Assembly: GCA_947455845.1 (NCBI GenBank)
Contig: CANGQE010000095.1
Location: 1 to 5,629, forward strand
DNA length: 5,629 bases
Source of the DNA: Rickettsiales bacterium
GTDB lineage: Bacteria > Pseudomonadota > Alphaproteobacteria > Rickettsiales > UBA1997
Direction of reading: 5' to 3'
Part shown: one piece after another, positions 5,583 through 5,629 of the stretch
Layout of the letters: each line of letters opens with the position of its first letter
How positions within the stretch are numbered: the stretch's first letter is position 1
Made by a program: the position numbers and the translations under genes
Notes under the pieces: generated by a model
Told to the model about the DNA's origin: nothing
Database searches by the model: none
What the model saw: only the letters and a program-made list of their open reading frames with translations

Positions 5583-5598
5583 AGACGGGGTGACAATG
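5561..5598. repeat. Single unit of a fourth GC-rich repeat family with an internal hairpin
   Basis: The segment carries CTGGAACCCGTCGTGAAGAC and then GGGGTGACAATG, resembling dispersed alphaproteobacterial repeats of the 'GTCACCCCG...CCAG' kind. Within it CCCGTC (5573-5578) pairs with GACGGG (5584-5589) around a five-base loop. It is clearly more GC-rich than its flanks. Unlike the other elements no inverted partner is seen, but only 31 bases remain to the right, so a partner could lie beyond the window. Confidence 0.5.
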
Positions 5599-5629
5599 CT
5601 TTTAGTATTTATCTTACTATTAACTTGTC
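5596..5629 (+). CDS. Possible start of a membrane or lipoprotein gene (cut by window edge)
   Basis: From the ATG at 5596 the frame reads MLLVFILLLLTC and runs off the window. The run of hydrophobic residues followed by L-L-T-C resembles a signal peptide with a lipobox, and GGGG sits a few bases upstream within the repeat. Twelve codons of AT-rich DNA can easily look hydrophobic, and the signal would lack a basic N-terminus, so this is weak. Confidence 0.15.
   Translation, partial: MLLVFILLLTC

Overview
The window looks like a piece of an AT-rich alphaproteobacterial chromosome, possibly a Rickettsiales- or Holosporales-like or streamlined environmental lineage. This rests on the protein types (an alphaproteobacterial-looking PstS tail, AroE, LapA, YceI and Dxs) and on intergenic palindromic repeats of kinds common in such genomes. 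Spurious translations of those repeats give the familiar strings VILNLFQDL and HCERSAAIH. No search was run, so the taxonomy is inference.

Layout, left to right. (1) 1-351, +: C-terminal part of a periplasmic phosphate-binding protein (PstS), cut by the window edge. (2) 331-393: imperfect AT-rich inverted repeat whose left arm encodes the last six PstS residues and the stop. (3) 408-1013, +: YidX-like lipoprotein, 3 bases before (4) aroE, 1017-1868, +, shikimate dehydrogenase. (5) 1877-1971: perfect 38-bp inverted repeat. (6) lapA-like small inner-membrane protein, 2004-2297, +. (7) 2302-2400: perfect 30-bp inverted repeat of a different family. (8) 2434-3012, +: secreted YceI-family protein. 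(9) 3086-3162, +: a compact structured element ending in seven T with a plausible promoter, either a ~77-nt small RNA or an elaborate terminator. (10) 3130-3327, -: an open stretch without ATG, perhaps a gene remnant. (11) 3385-3482: perfect 38-bp inverted repeat of a third family. (12) 3522-5432, -: complete dxs, first enzyme of the MEP isoprenoid pathway. (13) 5433-5629: two overlapping tiny ORFs, a further short repeat with a hairpin, and possibly the first codons of a membrane or lipoprotein gene cut by the window edge.

The proteins are mostly unrelated housekeeping functions: phosphate uptake, aromatic amino acid precursors, envelope assembly, a periplasmic lipocalin-like protein and isoprenoid precursors. 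Only the lipoprotein and aroE are packed tightly enough to suggest one transcript. None of the five genes with a visible start has a recognisable Shine-Dalgarno sequence. The most unusual parts are between the genes: nearly every gap holds a palindromic element, each of a different sequence family, three of them with perfectly matching arms. The element at 3086-3162 resembles none of the RNA families I know. I see no mobile element with a transposase, no CRISPR array, no tRNA or rRNA, and no clear defence or secretion system.
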